Shown here: positions 34,258-43,923 of the stretch, one piece after another
How the letters are laid out: each line of letters opens with the position of its first letter
Numbering within the stretch: position 1 is the stretch's first letter
Assembly: GCF_000416235.1 (NCBI RefSeq)
Contig: NZ_ATLO01000042.1
Coordinates: 124,001 to 188,000 of the forward strand
Direction: 5' to 3'
Source: Pseudomonas sp. CFII64
GTDB lineage: Bacteria; Pseudomonadota; Gammaproteobacteria; Pseudomonadales; Pseudomonadaceae
DNA: 64,000 nucleotides
Translations under genes and position numbers: made by a program
Notes under the pieces: model-generated
The model's database searches: none
Told to the model about the DNA's origin: nothing
Seen by the model: only the letters and a program-made list of their open reading frames with translations

Positions 34258-35772
34258 TCATTGGCGGCGCAATACGAAGACTAATACCAGGCTCAACACC
34301 CCCATCAGCGCGGCGGCGGAAAGTAGAACCATGCTGTGCGACGTACTGAAAGCCGCTTGCCCAGCCGCCATCAATTGCTGGCCCCGATCCCCGCCAAGAG
34401 CGCTGGCCGCAATCATGGTTTCGCCGATTGATCGGGTTGCCGCTTCGGCCATCGCGGCAGGAATATCGCCGGGCAGCTGGATTGAGCGTTCGTAAGTGGA
34501 GGCCAAAAGGATGCCGAACGCGGTGATGCCCAGCCCTGAACCCAGGTCGTAGCTGGTCGCCTCAAGCGCTCCGGCAGCACCCGCCTTTTCCACGGGCGTG
34601 CTGCTCATGATTGCGACTGAGGAGGCAGTCAAGCCAACACTCAGTGAGAGTCCCAACGTGGCCAGCATTAAAACAACACTGACGCCGGCGTTATCCAGAC
34701 CCGTGAGCGCCAGGCCGACAAGACTGGAGGCAGACAGCATCAGAGAACCACACGCCACCCATCTCAAGCCAACGGCACCCAGAATCATGCCTGAGAGCGG
34801 CCCACCGATTGCGGACGCAACCATTAACGGCAGCATGAATATTCCCGCCTCAAGCGGCGTGCGGCCCAGGACAAACTGCAGCTCCTGGGCCAGCATCAGT
34901 TCGACCCCCGCCAGCGCCCCCATCACCACGATAGCCATGGTTACTCCCGCACTGATTGCCGGTATCGCAAACAGGCTCAGATCAAGCATGGGATTTGGCG
35001 CGCGAAGCTGTTTTCGAACGAACCAGCCCAGCATCAATAGCCCGAACGAAAAGCAGGCCATGGTTTGCGCAAGTGAACCACCGGTTTTAAAGGCTGATTT
35101 CAGGGCATACACACTCGCCATGATGCCGAGGATCAGCATCAGCGCTTGCCCTATCGTCCAATTCCCGCCTTCGACGGCAGGTCGGCGCGGGATGTAGGCG
35201 ACGACCAATGGAATGACCGCAAGCATGACCGGCACGTTGACCAGGAACACCGAACCCCACCAGAAATGCTCAAGCAGCGCCCCGCCCGCCAGTGGGCCTA
35301 TGGCAGCACCCGCAGAGGCGACCGCGCCCCAGATACCGAGCGCTATCGCCCGCTCGCCCTCGTCGGCGAATGTCTGACGAACGATGGCCAGGGTGCACGG
35401 CATGACCATCGCAGCGCCGACCGCCATGAACGCACGCGCGCCAATCAGCGCCACAGCACTCGGCGCAAATGCCGCCAGAATCGATCCGGTGCAGAAGATG
35501 GCCAGGCCGATCAGCAGCATGCAGCGGTGGCCAACCCGATCAGCGAGTGTACCCATGGGAATCAGCAAACTGGCCATCAACAGCGGATAGATATCGATGA
35601 TCCACAGCACTTCAGTGCCAGTCGCTTGCAACGCCAGGGTCAGCGAAGGAACCGCAACATGCAGAATGGTGACATCCAGGACAATCGGCAGAAAAGCCAT
35701 CATGACCGACATCAGAACCAGCCAACGATTTGGAGCACTGCGAGACAGGATCGGCAAGGACAACTTACTCAT
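34258..35772 (-). CDS. DHA2-family MFS drug efflux transporter (14 helices)
   Basis: 504-residue inner-membrane exporter of the SmvA/QacA type. The first helix carries the DHA2 hallmark LDVTILHVAVPSLTLALQAT, the loop after helix 2 has GTLADRVGHRCMLLIGL, and helix 5 has motif C-like GPLAGGALLEHFWWGSVFLVN. Its ATG overlaps the last eight bases of the RND gene, so the two pumps are translated together. Substrates are likely cationic or lipophilic drugs, dyes or biocides, inferred from the family. Confidence 0.88.
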   Translation of the reverse strand: MSKLSLPILSRSAPNRWLVLMSVMMAFLPIVLDVTILHVAVPSLTLALQATGTEVLWIIDIYPLLMASLLIPMGTLADRVGHRCMLLIGLAIFCTGSILAAFAPSAVALIGARAFMAVGAAMVMPCTLAIVRQTFADEGERAIALGIWGAVASAGAAIGPLAGGALLEHFWWGSVFLVNVPVMLAVIPLVVAYIPRRPAVEGGNWTIGQALMLILGIMASVYALKSAFKTGGSLAQTMACFSFGLLMLGWFVRKQLRAPNPMLDLSLFAIPAISAGVTMAIVVMGALAGVELMLAQELQFVLGRTPLEAGIFMLPLMVASAIGGPLSGMILGAVGLRWVACGSLMLSASSLVGLALTGLDNAGVSVVLMLATLGLSLSVGLTASSVAIMSSTPVEKAGAAGALEATSYDLGSGLGITAFGILLASTYERSIQLPGDIPAAMAEAATRSIGETMIAASALGGDRGQQLMAAGQAAFSTSHSMVLLSAAALMGVLSLVLVFVLRRQ

Positions 35773-38700
35773 GAACCGGTCCCTTCTCAGCCTGAGCTTT
35801 GGACGTTTTACCCGGCCTCAGCCTTTCCACGCCCCCCATGACCATTACGAAGAATACCGGCACAAAAACCACCGCCAGCGTTGCCGTCAGCATGCCGCCG
35901 ATCACACCGGTACCGATGGCCTGCTGGCTGGCCGAACTGGCACCCGAGGCGAAAACCAGCGGCACCACGCCGAGAATGAATGCCAGCGACGTCATGATGA
36001 TCGGGCGCAAGCGCAAACGTGCAGCCTGAATACTGGCCTCGACACAGCCCATGCCTTGATCGTGCAGACTCTTGGCAAATTCGATGATCAGGATCGCATT
36101 CTTGGCCGACAGACCAATGATGGTGATCAGCCCGACTTTGAAGAACACATCGTTGGGCATGCCGCGTAGCGTCACCGCCAGCACCGCACCGATAACTCCC
36201 AACGGCACGACCAACAACACTGCCGCTGGAATAGCCCAGCTTTCATACAAGGCCGCGAGGCATAAAAACACCACCAGCATCGACAAGCCGAACAGCAACG
36301 GCGCCTGGCCACCCGAAATGCTTTCCTGCAATGACAGCCCCGTCCATTGCAGAGCGAAACCGGCTGGCAGGCCGGACGCCAGACGTTGCATCTCATCCAT
36401 CGCTTCACCGGTGCTGTGCCCCGGGGAAGGTTCGCCAGACAGGCTCACCGAGGGATAACCGTTGTAACGATTGAGCTGCGCCGGCCCTCTCTCCCATTTG
36501 ACTTTGGAGAACGCTGAAACCGGCACCATGCGTCCCTGGTTATTTTTGACTTCCAGCTTCATGATGTCATCGACCTGCTGGCGACGATCACCCTCGCTCT
36601 GCACGATCACTTGTTGCATGCGGCCCAGATTCGGGAAGTCATTGACGTAGGCCGAGCCCAATGAAGTGGACAGCACGTTGGCAATCGCGGCGAACGAAAC
36701 ACCCATGGCGTTTGCTTGCTGACGATCCACCTCGATGTTGACTTGAGGTGTTTCAGCCAGGGCGGCTTCGTGCACGTTTTGCAGGAGCGGGCTTGCGCTG
36801 ACTTTACTCAGCAGCTCGTCACGGGCCTGGCGCAATGCTTCATAACCTTGCGCACTGCGATCCTGCAAGCGCACCTCAAAACCACCCGAGGTGCCCAGAC
36901 CTTCTACCGGAGGCGGCAGCAGACTGAACACCATGGCGTCCTTGAAGGCGGAAAATACAGCGCTGGCACGATCCGCAATGGATTGCGCAGAGTCTTCTGC
37001 GCCTCGGTCCGCCCAGTCCGTCAAGGTGGTGAACGCCAGTGCAGCGTTTTGCCCGCTCCCGGAAAAACTGAAGCCCAGAATCATCACGGTATTGGCAATA
37101 CCGGGTTCCTGGGCGTTGTGCGCCTCGATCTGTCTGGCGATTTCGATGGTGCGGTTCTGACTGGCACCCGGCGGCAGTTGTATATCCGTGATGGTGTAAC
37201 CCTGATCCTCCACCGGCAGGAACGAAGACGGTAGACGGCTGAACAACAGCGCCATGATGCCCACCAATACCAGAAACACCAGCATATAGCGGCCCAGTTG
37301 GCGCACCGCTTTACTCACCCAGCCTTCATAGCGGTCGCTCATTTGCTCGAATCGACGGTTGAACCAGCCAAAAAAACCTTTTTTCTCGTGATGCGAATTC
37401 GCCGGGATCGGCTTGAGCAAGGTTGCGCACAGGGCCGGTGTCAGGCTCAGGGCCAGGAACGCCGAGAACACGATGGAAACCGCCATGGAAATCGAAAACT
37501 GCTTGTAGATCACACCGACCGAGCCGGACATGAACGCCATCGGGATAAACACTGCGGTCAGCACCAACGTGATGCCGATGATCGCACTGCTGATTTCGGT
37601 CATGGCCTTGCGCGTGGCATCTTTGGGCGAAAGACCTTCCTTGACCATCAGCCGCTCGACGTTTTCCACCACCACAATGGCGTCATCCACCAGAATACCG
37701 ATGGCCAATACCATGCCAAACAGCGTCAGCACGTTGATGGAGAATCCCAGTACATACATGACTGCAAACGTACCCATCAATGCAACGGGTACCACAAGGG
37801 CCGGGATCAAGGTGTACCGAACGTTCTGCAGGAACACGAACATGACGATGAACACCAGCACCATTGCTTCAAGCAATGTGTGAATGACCTTGGTGATCGA
37901 GACTTTCACGAACGGCGACGTATCGTACGGGATGTCGTATTTGACTCCTGCCGGAAAATATTTGGACAACTCGTCGAGCTTTTCCCGCACGTGTGTGGCA
38001 GTGCTCATCGCGTTACCCGCCGGTGCCAGCTGGACGCCCAACGCGACCGATTGCTTACCGTTCAGGCGAGTCGCGAAGTTGTAGCTCTGGCCGCCGACTT
38101 CAACCCTGGCCACGTCGCCGACAGTCACGTTGGACCCATTCTGATTGGCCTTGAGGACGATGGCGGCGAACTCTTCAGGGCTGCTCAGTTGGCCTTTGAC
38201 CATGACCGTTGCGGTCAGCTCCTGATCCGTTGAAGAGGGCAAGTCACCGATACTGCCGGCAGAGACCTGAACGTTCTGCTCGGCAATAGCCTGGCTGACA
38301 TCGGCAGGTGTCAGATTGAAAGCCACCAGCTTTTGCGGATCGATCCAGACACGCATGGCGCGCTCGGAACCAAACAACTGCGCCTTACCTACACCATCAA
38401 GCCGCTTCAGTTCGTTGACCACGTTGCGGGTCAGGTAATCACTCAGGGCAATTTCATCCAGACGCCCATCAGTTGAAGTCAGCGTCGCAATCATCAGGAA
38501 GCCGGCAGAGGTTTCTTCGATCTGCAAACCCTGCTGGCTGACCGCACGCGGCAAGCGGGGTTCGACAACTTTCAACCGGTTCTGCACGTCGACCTTGGCC
38601 AGCTCGGGATCAGTGCCCGGCTGAAAGGTAACGGTCATGGTGGCCTGGCCCTGGCTGCTGCTGGAGCTGAAGTACAGCAGATGGTTGACGCCATTGAGCT

Positions 38701-38902
38701 CCTGTTCGATCAGGCTCACCACGCTTTCGTCGATGGTCTGGGTGGACGCGCCGGGATAGGTGGCGGTCAACTCGATTTGTGGCGGCGCGACGCTGGGATA
38801 CTGAGCAACAGGCAGGTTGGGTATCGCCAATAAGCCCGCCAGAACAATAAACAACGCGATGACCCAGGCGAATATCGGCCGATCAATAAAGAATTGCGGC
38901 AT
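35765..38902 (-). CDS. RND efflux pump permease (HAE-1 family)
   Basis: 1,045-residue AcrB/MexB-type proton-driven exporter. MPQFFIDRPIFAWVIALFIV is the classical N terminus; the paired proton-relay aspartates are in GILVDDAIVVVENVERLM near residue 405, and the matching lysine region lies in helix 10 (GLSAKNAILIIEFAKSL). Porter-domain repeats are complete. The ATG shares one base with the adaptor stop (TAATG). No outer-membrane channel gene follows, so the complex would borrow a housekeeping channel such as OprM/TolC. Confidence 0.95.
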   Translation of the reverse strand: MPQFFIDRPIFAWVIALFIVLAGLLAIPNLPVAQYPSVAPPQIELTATYPGASTQTIDESVVSLIEQELNGVNHLLYFSSSSSQGQATMTVTFQPGTDPELAKVDVQNRLKVVEPRLPRAVSQQGLQIEETSAGFLMIATLTSTDGRLDEIALSDYLTRNVVNELKRLDGVGKAQLFGSERAMRVWIDPQKLVAFNLTPADVSQAIAEQNVQVSAGSIGDLPSSTDQELTATVMVKGQLSSPEEFAAIVLKANQNGSNVTVGDVARVEVGGQSYNFATRLNGKQSVALGVQLAPAGNAMSTATHVREKLDELSKYFPAGVKYDIPYDTSPFVKVSITKVIHTLLEAMVLVFIVMFVFLQNVRYTLIPALVVPVALMGTFAVMYVLGFSINVLTLFGMVLAIGILVDDAIVVVENVERLMVKEGLSPKDATRKAMTEISSAIIGITLVLTAVFIPMAFMSGSVGVIYKQFSISMAVSIVFSAFLALSLTPALCATLLKPIPANSHHEKKGFFGWFNRRFEQMSDRYEGWVSKAVRQLGRYMLVFLVLVGIMALLFSRLPSSFLPVEDQGYTITDIQLPPGASQNRTIEIARQIEAHNAQEPGIANTVMILGFSFSGSGQNAALAFTTLTDWADRGAEDSAQSIADRASAVFSAFKDAMVFSLLPPPVEGLGTSGGFEVRLQDRSAQGYEALRQARDELLSKVSASPLLQNVHEAALAETPQVNIEVDRQQANAMGVSFAAIANVLSTSLGSAYVNDFPNLGRMQQVIVQSEGDRRQQVDDIMKLEVKNNQGRMVPVSAFSKVKWERGPAQLNRYNGYPSVSLSGEPSPGHSTGEAMDEMQRLASGLPAGFALQWTGLSLQESISGGQAPLLFGLSMLVVFLCLAALYESWAIPAAVLLVVPLGVIGAVLAVTLRGMPNDVFFKVGLITIIGLSAKNAILIIEFAKSLHDQGMGCVEASIQAARLRLRPIIMTSLAFILGVVPLVFASGASSASQQAIGTGVIGGMLTATLAVVFVPVFFVMVMGGVERLRPGKTSKAQAEKGPVHE

Positions 38903-40065
38903 TACTTCTGCTCCTGAGCAGCCGATTGCATGCCCTCTTCTTCGGCGGTTACTGCGCTACCCGGCTGCACATGCTGCAGGCCCGACACCACCACACGATC
39001 ACCGGCATCAAGCCCGGCTTTCACAATCCAGCGATTGTTCTGCACGGCGCCCAGCTCGACAGCGCGCTCTCGGGTTTTCCCCTCTGCGTCCACAATCATG
39101 ACCAGAGGCTTGCCGCCGGCATCGCGTTGCACCGCGCGCTGGGCAATGGTGATGCCCTCTGCCGAACGAGCCTGATCCAGTTGCACGCGAATGAAGCTAC
39201 CGGGCAGCAACTCGTTTTGCGGATTGGGGAACTCGCTGCGCAGCACGATCTGGCCGGTGCTCTGATCGACCGTCAGGTCGGAAAACAGCAACTGGCCTTT
39301 CAGTGGATAAGGGCTGCCATCTTCCTGAATCAGCGTCGCGGTGATCTGTCCGCGCTCAAGCTGCTGCAACCGGCCTTGGCGTAACGCGCTACGCAGTTCG
39401 CTGATTTGCCGGGTCGATTGATTGATGTCGGCGTAAATCGGCTGTAATTGCTGGATGGTCGCCAGGGCCGTGGCATCGCCCTGCCCGACCAGCGCGCCTT
39501 CGGTGACCATGGCTCTACTGATTCGCCCGGAAATCGGCGCGGTTACGGTTGCGTAGCCAAGGTTCAGCCGCGAGCGTTTCAGGGCAGCCTTGGTCGATGC
39601 CACATCCGCCTGGGCTTGCAAAAAACCGGCTTGGGCGTTCTCGGATTCTTGCCGGCTCACGGCGTTTATCGTCACCAGCTCGGCATAGCGCTCTGCCTGC
39701 AATCGGGTTTGATACTGGTTGGCCTGGGCCTTGCGCAGAGCCGCTTCGGCGCTCTCGACATCGGCCTGAAATGGCGCGGGATCGATGCGAAACAGAACAT
39801 CACCTTGCTTGACGTCAGTGCCTTCGCGATAGACCCGTTGCAACACGATACCGGCCACTCGTGCGCGAACCTCAGCGGTACGCGGAGACACCAGACGGCC
39901 ATTGAGTTCAGTGGTAATCGTCAGGGGCTGGGTCGTTACCGTTTCCACACTGACCTGAGGCGGCGGCATTTGCTGTGGTGCGGGCGGCTTACCGCAGGCG
40001 CTCAGCCCGGCAAAACCAACACACAACAGCAAACGGTATGGATCGAGACGAAAAAAAGACAGCAT
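38902..40065 (-). CDS. RND efflux membrane-fusion (adaptor) lipoprotein
   Basis: 387-residue periplasmic adaptor of the AcrA/MexA type. Start chosen at the ATG at 40065 with GGGGAA upstream, giving a lipoprotein signal peptide with lipobox LSAC near residue 23. The lipoyl/barrel-sandwich halves (RVYREGTDVKQGDVLFRIDP and VTAPISGRISRAMVTEGALV) flank a coiled-coil hairpin rich in Ala, Gln and Arg. First gene of the three-gene efflux operon; its start faces the response regulator across a 149-base control region. Confidence 0.93.
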   Translation of the reverse strand: MLSFFRLDPYRLLLCVGFAGLSACGKPPAPQQMPPPQVSVETVTTQPLTITTELNGRLVSPRTAEVRARVAGIVLQRVYREGTDVKQGDVLFRIDPAPFQADVESAEAALRKAQANQYQTRLQAERYAELVTINAVSRQESENAQAGFLQAQADVASTKAALKRSRLNLGYATVTAPISGRISRAMVTEGALVGQGDATALATIQQLQPIYADINQSTRQISELRSALRQGRLQQLERGQITATLIQEDGSPYPLKGQLLFSDLTVDQSTGQIVLRSEFPNPQNELLPGSFIRVQLDQARSAEGITIAQRAVQRDAGGKPLVMIVDAEGKTRERAVELGAVQNNRWIVKAGLDAGDRVVVSGLQHVQPGSAVTAEEEGMQSAAQEQK

Positions 40066-40117
40066 GATGGCGTTCCCCCAAAGATCACGCCATGCTAGAG
40101 ACACTCTCTAAAGTGCA

Positions 40118-40152
40118 TGTAAACAAGTGTTGGGAAGATGTGAAGAAGTGTT
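40118..40152. promoter_or_regulatory. Direct-repeat operator for the response regulator
   Basis: TGTAAACAAGTGTT (40118-40131) and TGTGAAGAAGTGTT (40139-40152) match at 12 of 14 positions with a 21-base period, two turns of DNA. Tandem direct repeats on one face are the usual binding mode of OmpR-family regulators. The site lies in the gap between the efflux operon and the regulator gene and could control both. Confidence 0.65.
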
Positions 40153-40214
40153 AAGGCTTCGCACCAACAGGGTGTGCCTTGGTTATGCTGCCCACTTTTG
40201 AAATGGCCTGAACA

Positions 40215-40919
40215 ATGACCAGGATTATGCTTGTCGAGGATGACGCGGCTCTCTCTGAGCTGATTGCCAGCTACCTGCAGCGCTTTGAATACGATGTCGC
40301 GGTGATCAACCGTGGCGACCGGGCGCTTGAAGGACTGCATCAACTGCGGCCTGATCTGGTCATTCTCGATCTGATGCTGCCTGGGCTGGATGGCTTGCAT
40401 GTCTGTCGGCAATTGCGGGACGAACAACCCGGCCTGCCAATCATCATGCTCACTGCCCGTGACCAGAGCGACGACCAGATACTCGGCCTGGAAACCGGCG
40501 CTGATGATTACGTGGCCAAACCCTGCGAGCCTCGAGTACTGCTGGCACGGATTCGCACGCTATTGCGACGCAGCACACCCGCCGCCACCCAGCGCAGCGA
40601 TCCTCGGCAAATCGTGCTGGGCCAGCTGGTCATCGACTTGACCGAGCGCCAGGTGCGATGGCGAAAGCAGGACGTGGACCTGTCGTCCGGTGAATACAAC
40701 CTGCTCCTGGTGCTTGCGGCTCACGTGGGCGAAGTCCTGAGTCGCGACCAGTTGATCCAGCAGCTGCGCGGCATTGAATTCAACGGAATTGACCGCTCGG
40801 TGGATGTTGCCATCTCCAAGCTGCGCCGCAAATTCGAAGACGACCCCGGCGAACCGCGCAAGATCAAAACCGTGTGGGGCAAGGGTTACCTGTTAAGCCG
40901 CTCCGAGTGGGATGAATAG
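40215..40919 (+). CDS. rstA: OmpR-family response regulator (RstA-like)
   Basis: 234-residue DNA-binding regulator. The receiver domain has acidic pair E8-D9/D10, phosphorylation site Asp52 (LVILDLMLPGLDG), Thr80 and Lys102 (YVAKPCEP). The C-terminal winged helix contains LSSGEYNLLLVLAAHVGEVL and IDRSVDVAISKLRRKFEDD. Divergent from the efflux operon and 55 bases before its sensor kinase gene. The RstA label rests mainly on the kinase that follows; it could equally be named for the pump it controls. Confidence 0.87.
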   Translation: MTRIMLVEDDAALSELIASYLQRFEYDVAVINRGDRALEGLHQLRPDLVILDLMLPGLDGLHVCRQLRDEQPGLPIIMLTARDQSDDQILGLETGADDYVAKPCEPRVLLARIRTLLRRSTPAATQRSDPRQIVLGQLVIDLTERQVRWRKQDVDLSSGEYNLLLVLAAHVGEVLSRDQLIQQLRGIEFNGIDRSVDVAISKLRRKFEDDPGEPRKIKTVWGKGYLLSRSEWDE

Positions 40920-40974
40920 CTCGCTCTCCTGCACGTTACGCTCCCCTTCCGACTCCACTGGTTGATCAATCCCC

Positions 40975-42291
40975 ATGTTCAAAATGCTCGCTCGGCTGTA
41001 CCTGATCATGCTGGTAACCTACGGCGTTGCGCTCTACACCGTTCCGGGGCTGGTATTGAGCCTGTTCGACGAGCGCACTGTCACTTACAACCAACAGCAG
41101 GCCAAGGGCACCTTGCGGCTGATCCAGGTGCGCTTCAGTCAGACGCCGCAAGACGCCTGGCCGGCGCTGGAACGTGAGCTGCAAGCAGACTTCGCACCGC
41201 TGCAGCTGCGGGTCATCTCGCTGGCGGACCCCAGCTTGACCGACAGCGAACGCCAGGCGCTCAAACAGGGCAAGAATGCTGTGCGCAGCGGCTACTTCGG
41301 CGAATTGGGAACCGCCCTGACGCGACTTCCCGATGATCATGTGATCGAACTGGTGGCACCGGATCCGCCGATCGACATCAATATCATCTACTGGCTGATG
41401 AACATTCTGGTTGGCGCAGCGCTACTCGCTTGCCTGCTGATCTGGGTATGGCCGCACTGGCGTGATCTGCAACGGCTCAAGCGCACCGCGATGATGTTGG
41501 GCAACGGCAATCTGACAGAGCGCACCCGGATTTCACCACGCTCGAACATTGGCGAGCTGGCCCAGGTGTTCGACAAAATGGCACAGGACATTGAAGGACT
41601 GCTCAACCAGCAACAAGAGCTGCTCAATGCGGTGTCACATGAACTGCGCACGCCTCTATCGAGGCTGGAATTCGGTATGGCGCTGGTCATGGCCGACCCG
41701 CTGGAGGCGCCAACCCGGCTGCGACTCGAACAGATGCTCGGACATGTTCGGGAGCTGGATGCCTTGATTGACGAGTTGCTCTCTTACACTCGCCTGCAAT
41801 CCCCGTATCAGCTCCCCGAGTTACAGGAAGTGCCGATGCAGGCTTACCTCGACAGCGTGCTGGGCGGATTTATCGACGAACAGGACAGCCGACAATTCAC
41901 CTTGATCCTGCAGTTTGACGAGACGCCCGAGCGTTTCGTGCTTGACCCGCGCCTGACCGCGCGCGCAATCCAGAACCTGATCAACAACGCGATTCGGTAT
42001 TGTGAGCGCCAGGTCCGGGTCATCGCACAAAAGCACGCCGACAAGGGCCTGATGTTGAGTATTGAGGACGACGGCATCGGGATACCTGTCGATGAGCGCG
42101 AGCGTGTATTCGAACCGTTTTATCGCATGGACAGAAGCCGGGATCGCGACACCGGAGGCTTCGGCCTGGGTCTGGCGATTAGCCGGCGCGCGATAGAATG
42201 CCAGGGCGGCCGAATCATCCTCGGCTCATCGCCACTCGGCGGCGCCAGATTCGAACTATTTTTGCCGCTAGCCAGCACGCCACGCCGCTAA
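40975..42291 (+). CDS. rstB: Sensor histidine kinase (RstB-like)
   Basis: 438-residue inner-membrane kinase. Helices at about 9-30 and 138-160 bracket a small periplasmic domain; a HAMP follows; the phosphoacceptor is His222 in AVSHELRTPLSRLE; the ATPase domain has the N box NLINNAIRYCERQV, G1 DDGIGIPVDERERVFEPFYR and G2 GGFGLGLAISRRA. All catalytic motifs intact. The EPFYR-MDRSRDR link and the short periplasmic domain fit RstB. Its stop overlaps by four bases the stop of a small convergent gene. Confidence 0.87.
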   Translation: MFKMLARLYLIMLVTYGVALYTVPGLVLSLFDERTVTYNQQQAKGTLRLIQVRFSQTPQDAWPALERELQADFAPLQLRVISLADPSLTDSERQALKQGKNAVRSGYFGELGTALTRLPDDHVIELVAPDPPIDINIIYWLMNILVGAALLACLLIWVWPHWRDLQRLKRTAMMLGNGNLTERTRISPRSNIGELAQVFDKMAQDIEGLLNQQQELLNAVSHELRTPLSRLEFGMALVMADPLEAPTRLRLEQMLGHVRELDALIDELLSYTRLQSPYQLPELQEVPMQAYLDSVLGGFIDEQDSRQFTLILQFDETPERFVLDPRLTARAIQNLINNAIRYCERQVRVIAQKHADKGLMLSIEDDGIGIPVDERERVFEPFYRMDRSRDRDTGGFGLGLAISRRAIECQGGRIILGSSPLGGARFELFLPLASTPRR

Positions 42292-42527
42292 ACCTGCACC
42301 CCTTCTCCATTGCTGATTATCCAGCGGATCATGCTGATCAACGGGATGCGATGGTGGCGGACCGAGCACCAGGCAGCGCACTCGTCGCTGTACAGTTCGA
42401 CGTAGCGGCTAAGCATCACGTGGCGGCCGTCGTCGGCGAGGCGCAGTTCGATTTCCCGGCAGTGCACTGAAACCTGATTGGGCGCTCGCGTTCTGCGATG
42501 CAGTACCAAGGCGTCGTTTCTATTCAT
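42288..42527 (-). CDS. Small hypothetical protein coupled to MlaA
   Basis: 79-residue protein starting at an ATG inside the last codons of mlaA (eight-base overlap), so probably translationally coupled to it. Rich in Arg, Val and His, with VSVHCREIELRLADDGRHVM and a Trp/Ile-rich C terminus (IRWIISNG). No signal peptide or membrane helix. A small hypothetical gene next to the VacJ/MlaA gene occurs in other pseudomonads, which supports it being real; function unknown. Confidence 0.6.
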   Translation of the reverse strand: MNRNDALVLHRRTRAPNQVSVHCREIELRLADDGRHVMLSRYVELYSDECAAWCSVRHHRIPLISMIRWIISNGEGVQV

Positions 42528-43308
42528 CATCGGACTCAACGCCGGGGCAGCTCACGAGGGGCTGGACGACGCTGCCTTTCTTGCCTTCCACCACAAAGTT
42601 GGCGCGCTTCTGGGCCACGGTGTCACGCAATGCCAGGTAATAATCCGGCTGTTTGCGCAGTGCGTCAGTGACGGGCAACAGTCCGGCGCGGCCATCGACA
42701 ATGCCGCCAACGGTATTGATGGTACCCAACGTATTGACGGTGTCGCTGTTGCTGCCCAGAGGATCGACCGCGAAGCTCAACACTTTGCCGGTCGCATCCC
42801 TGAGATTGCTGGTGCCAAACAGCGGCAGCTCGACGATAGGCCCACTGGCGATGTTCCACACGCCGAAGGTCTGGCCGAAGTCGGCCTTGTGGCGCTCGAT
42901 GCCCATCTTGCCGGAGACGTCGATCAAACCGACCAGGCCTGCGGTGGTGTTGATCACGAACCGGCCGAAGGTAGCCACCGAACGTTCGCCATTGCCTTGC
43001 AGCAAGTCGTTGATAAAGACCTTGGGCTCGCCAAAGTTGGCGACGAAGTTGTGAACGCCCGTCTGGAAGAAGTCCGGCAAGTGCAGATAACCACGGGCAA
43101 CCGGCGCCAGCGCGTAGTCGTCGACAGTGCGGTTAAAGGCGAAGATGCCACGATTGACCGGCTCTGCCGGGTCATGCAGGGTGTAGCTCACATCGTCGCA
43201 GGGGCCAGCCGGTGCAGAGGGCGCACTTGCGCAACCAGCGGCGAGCACTGCAACAAAACCGGCAAGCGTGGAGCGAACAACAGGTGAAGCGTATTTGATA
43301 ATTGGCAT
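42520..43308 (-). CDS. mlaA: MlaA (VacJ) outer-membrane phospholipid transport lipoprotein
   Basis: 262-residue lipoprotein that removes mislocalised phospholipids from the outer leaflet of the outer membrane together with MlaC and MlaFEDB. Signal peptide with lipobox LAAGC near residue 26; the family core has DPAEPVNRGIFAFNRTVDDY, PDFFQTGVHNFVANFGEP and NDLLQGNGERSVATFGRF followed by NTTAGLVGLIDVSGKMG. Start at the ATG at 43308 preferred over one three codons earlier, judged from ribosome-site spacing. The other mla genes are not in the window, as is usual. Confidence 0.93.
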   Translation of the reverse strand: MPIIKYASPVVRSTLAGFVAVLAAGCASAPSAPAGPCDDVSYTLHDPAEPVNRGIFAFNRTVDDYALAPVARGYLHLPDFFQTGVHNFVANFGEPKVFINDLLQGNGERSVATFGRFVINTTAGLVGLIDVSGKMGIERHKADFGQTFGVWNIASGPIVELPLFGTSNLRDATGKVLSFAVDPLGSNSDTVNTLGTINTVGGIVDGRAGLLPVTDALRKQPDYYLALRDTVAQKRANFVVEGKKGSVVQPLVSCPGVESDDE

Positions 43309-43446
43309 GCAAGGCATCTCGGCAAGGACTGCTGGCGATCCTGCCTGCGCTTTTTTGCCTGAAGATGTCTGCTTTATGCCGCGCCTGTAGTTTTGTTACC
43401 GCGTTGAAATCTATCTGAGCCCGCCCTCACGCTTTAATGTCGGCCT

Positions 43447-43821
43447 CTAGCGCAGCTGTTGCTCGACAGGCACGCTTCTCGGGCTGATTTCAGCCCCGGT
43501 ATGCAGGGTGGTGACCGTCTCAATCAGCACAATACCGCATTCATCCGTCGCCACCGGATTGTGCCGGACGCCTCGGGGGATGACGCAGAACTCACCGGGC
43601 TGGAGGACGATGTCCCGATCTTCCAGCTGAATCTTGAGGGTTCCATAGACCACCATGAACATCTCGTCTTCATCCGCATGGGCATGCCACATCAGTTCGC
43701 CTTTGAGTTTGGCAACCTTGATGTACTGGTCGTTGACCTGACCGATGACCTGTGGCGACCAGTATTGGCTGATCCTGGCCAAGGCCGATTCGATGTTTGT
43801 GGTGTGGCCGCTGAGCATCAT
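43447..43821 (-). CDS. Cupin-domain protein
   Basis: 124-residue single-cupin protein. Motif 1 metal ligands appear in ELMWHAHADEDEMFMVVYG (two His, one Glu) and motif 2 in PGEFCVIPRGVRHNPVA. GGAG lies eight bases before the ATG. Divergent from the LysR gene, which may control it. Function unknown; such cupins are often sugar or small-molecule isomerases, dioxygenases or sensors. Confidence 0.85.
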   Translation of the reverse strand: MMLSGHTTNIESALARISQYWSPQVIGQVNDQYIKVAKLKGELMWHAHADEDEMFMVVYGTLKIQLEDRDIVLQPGEFCVIPRGVRHNPVATDECGIVLIETVTTLHTGAEISPRSVPVEQQLR

Positions 43822-43886
43822 GAGCAGAACTCCGTATAAGGGATCACCAATTTACGTGGCAGGAATGACGGGCAGTATCGAATGTT

Positions 43887-43892
43887 TATAAT
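43887..43892 (+). promoter_or_regulatory. Consensus -10 element before LysR gene
   Basis: A perfect TATAAT hexamer lies 31 bases before the chosen LysR start, in the cupin/LysR divergent gap. The -35 region 17 bases upstream is poor, as often seen for activator-dependent or autorepressed promoters. Confidence 0.4.
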
Positions 43893-43923
43893 GCTGCCAT
43901 TAGCAACTGTAATGGCCCACACA

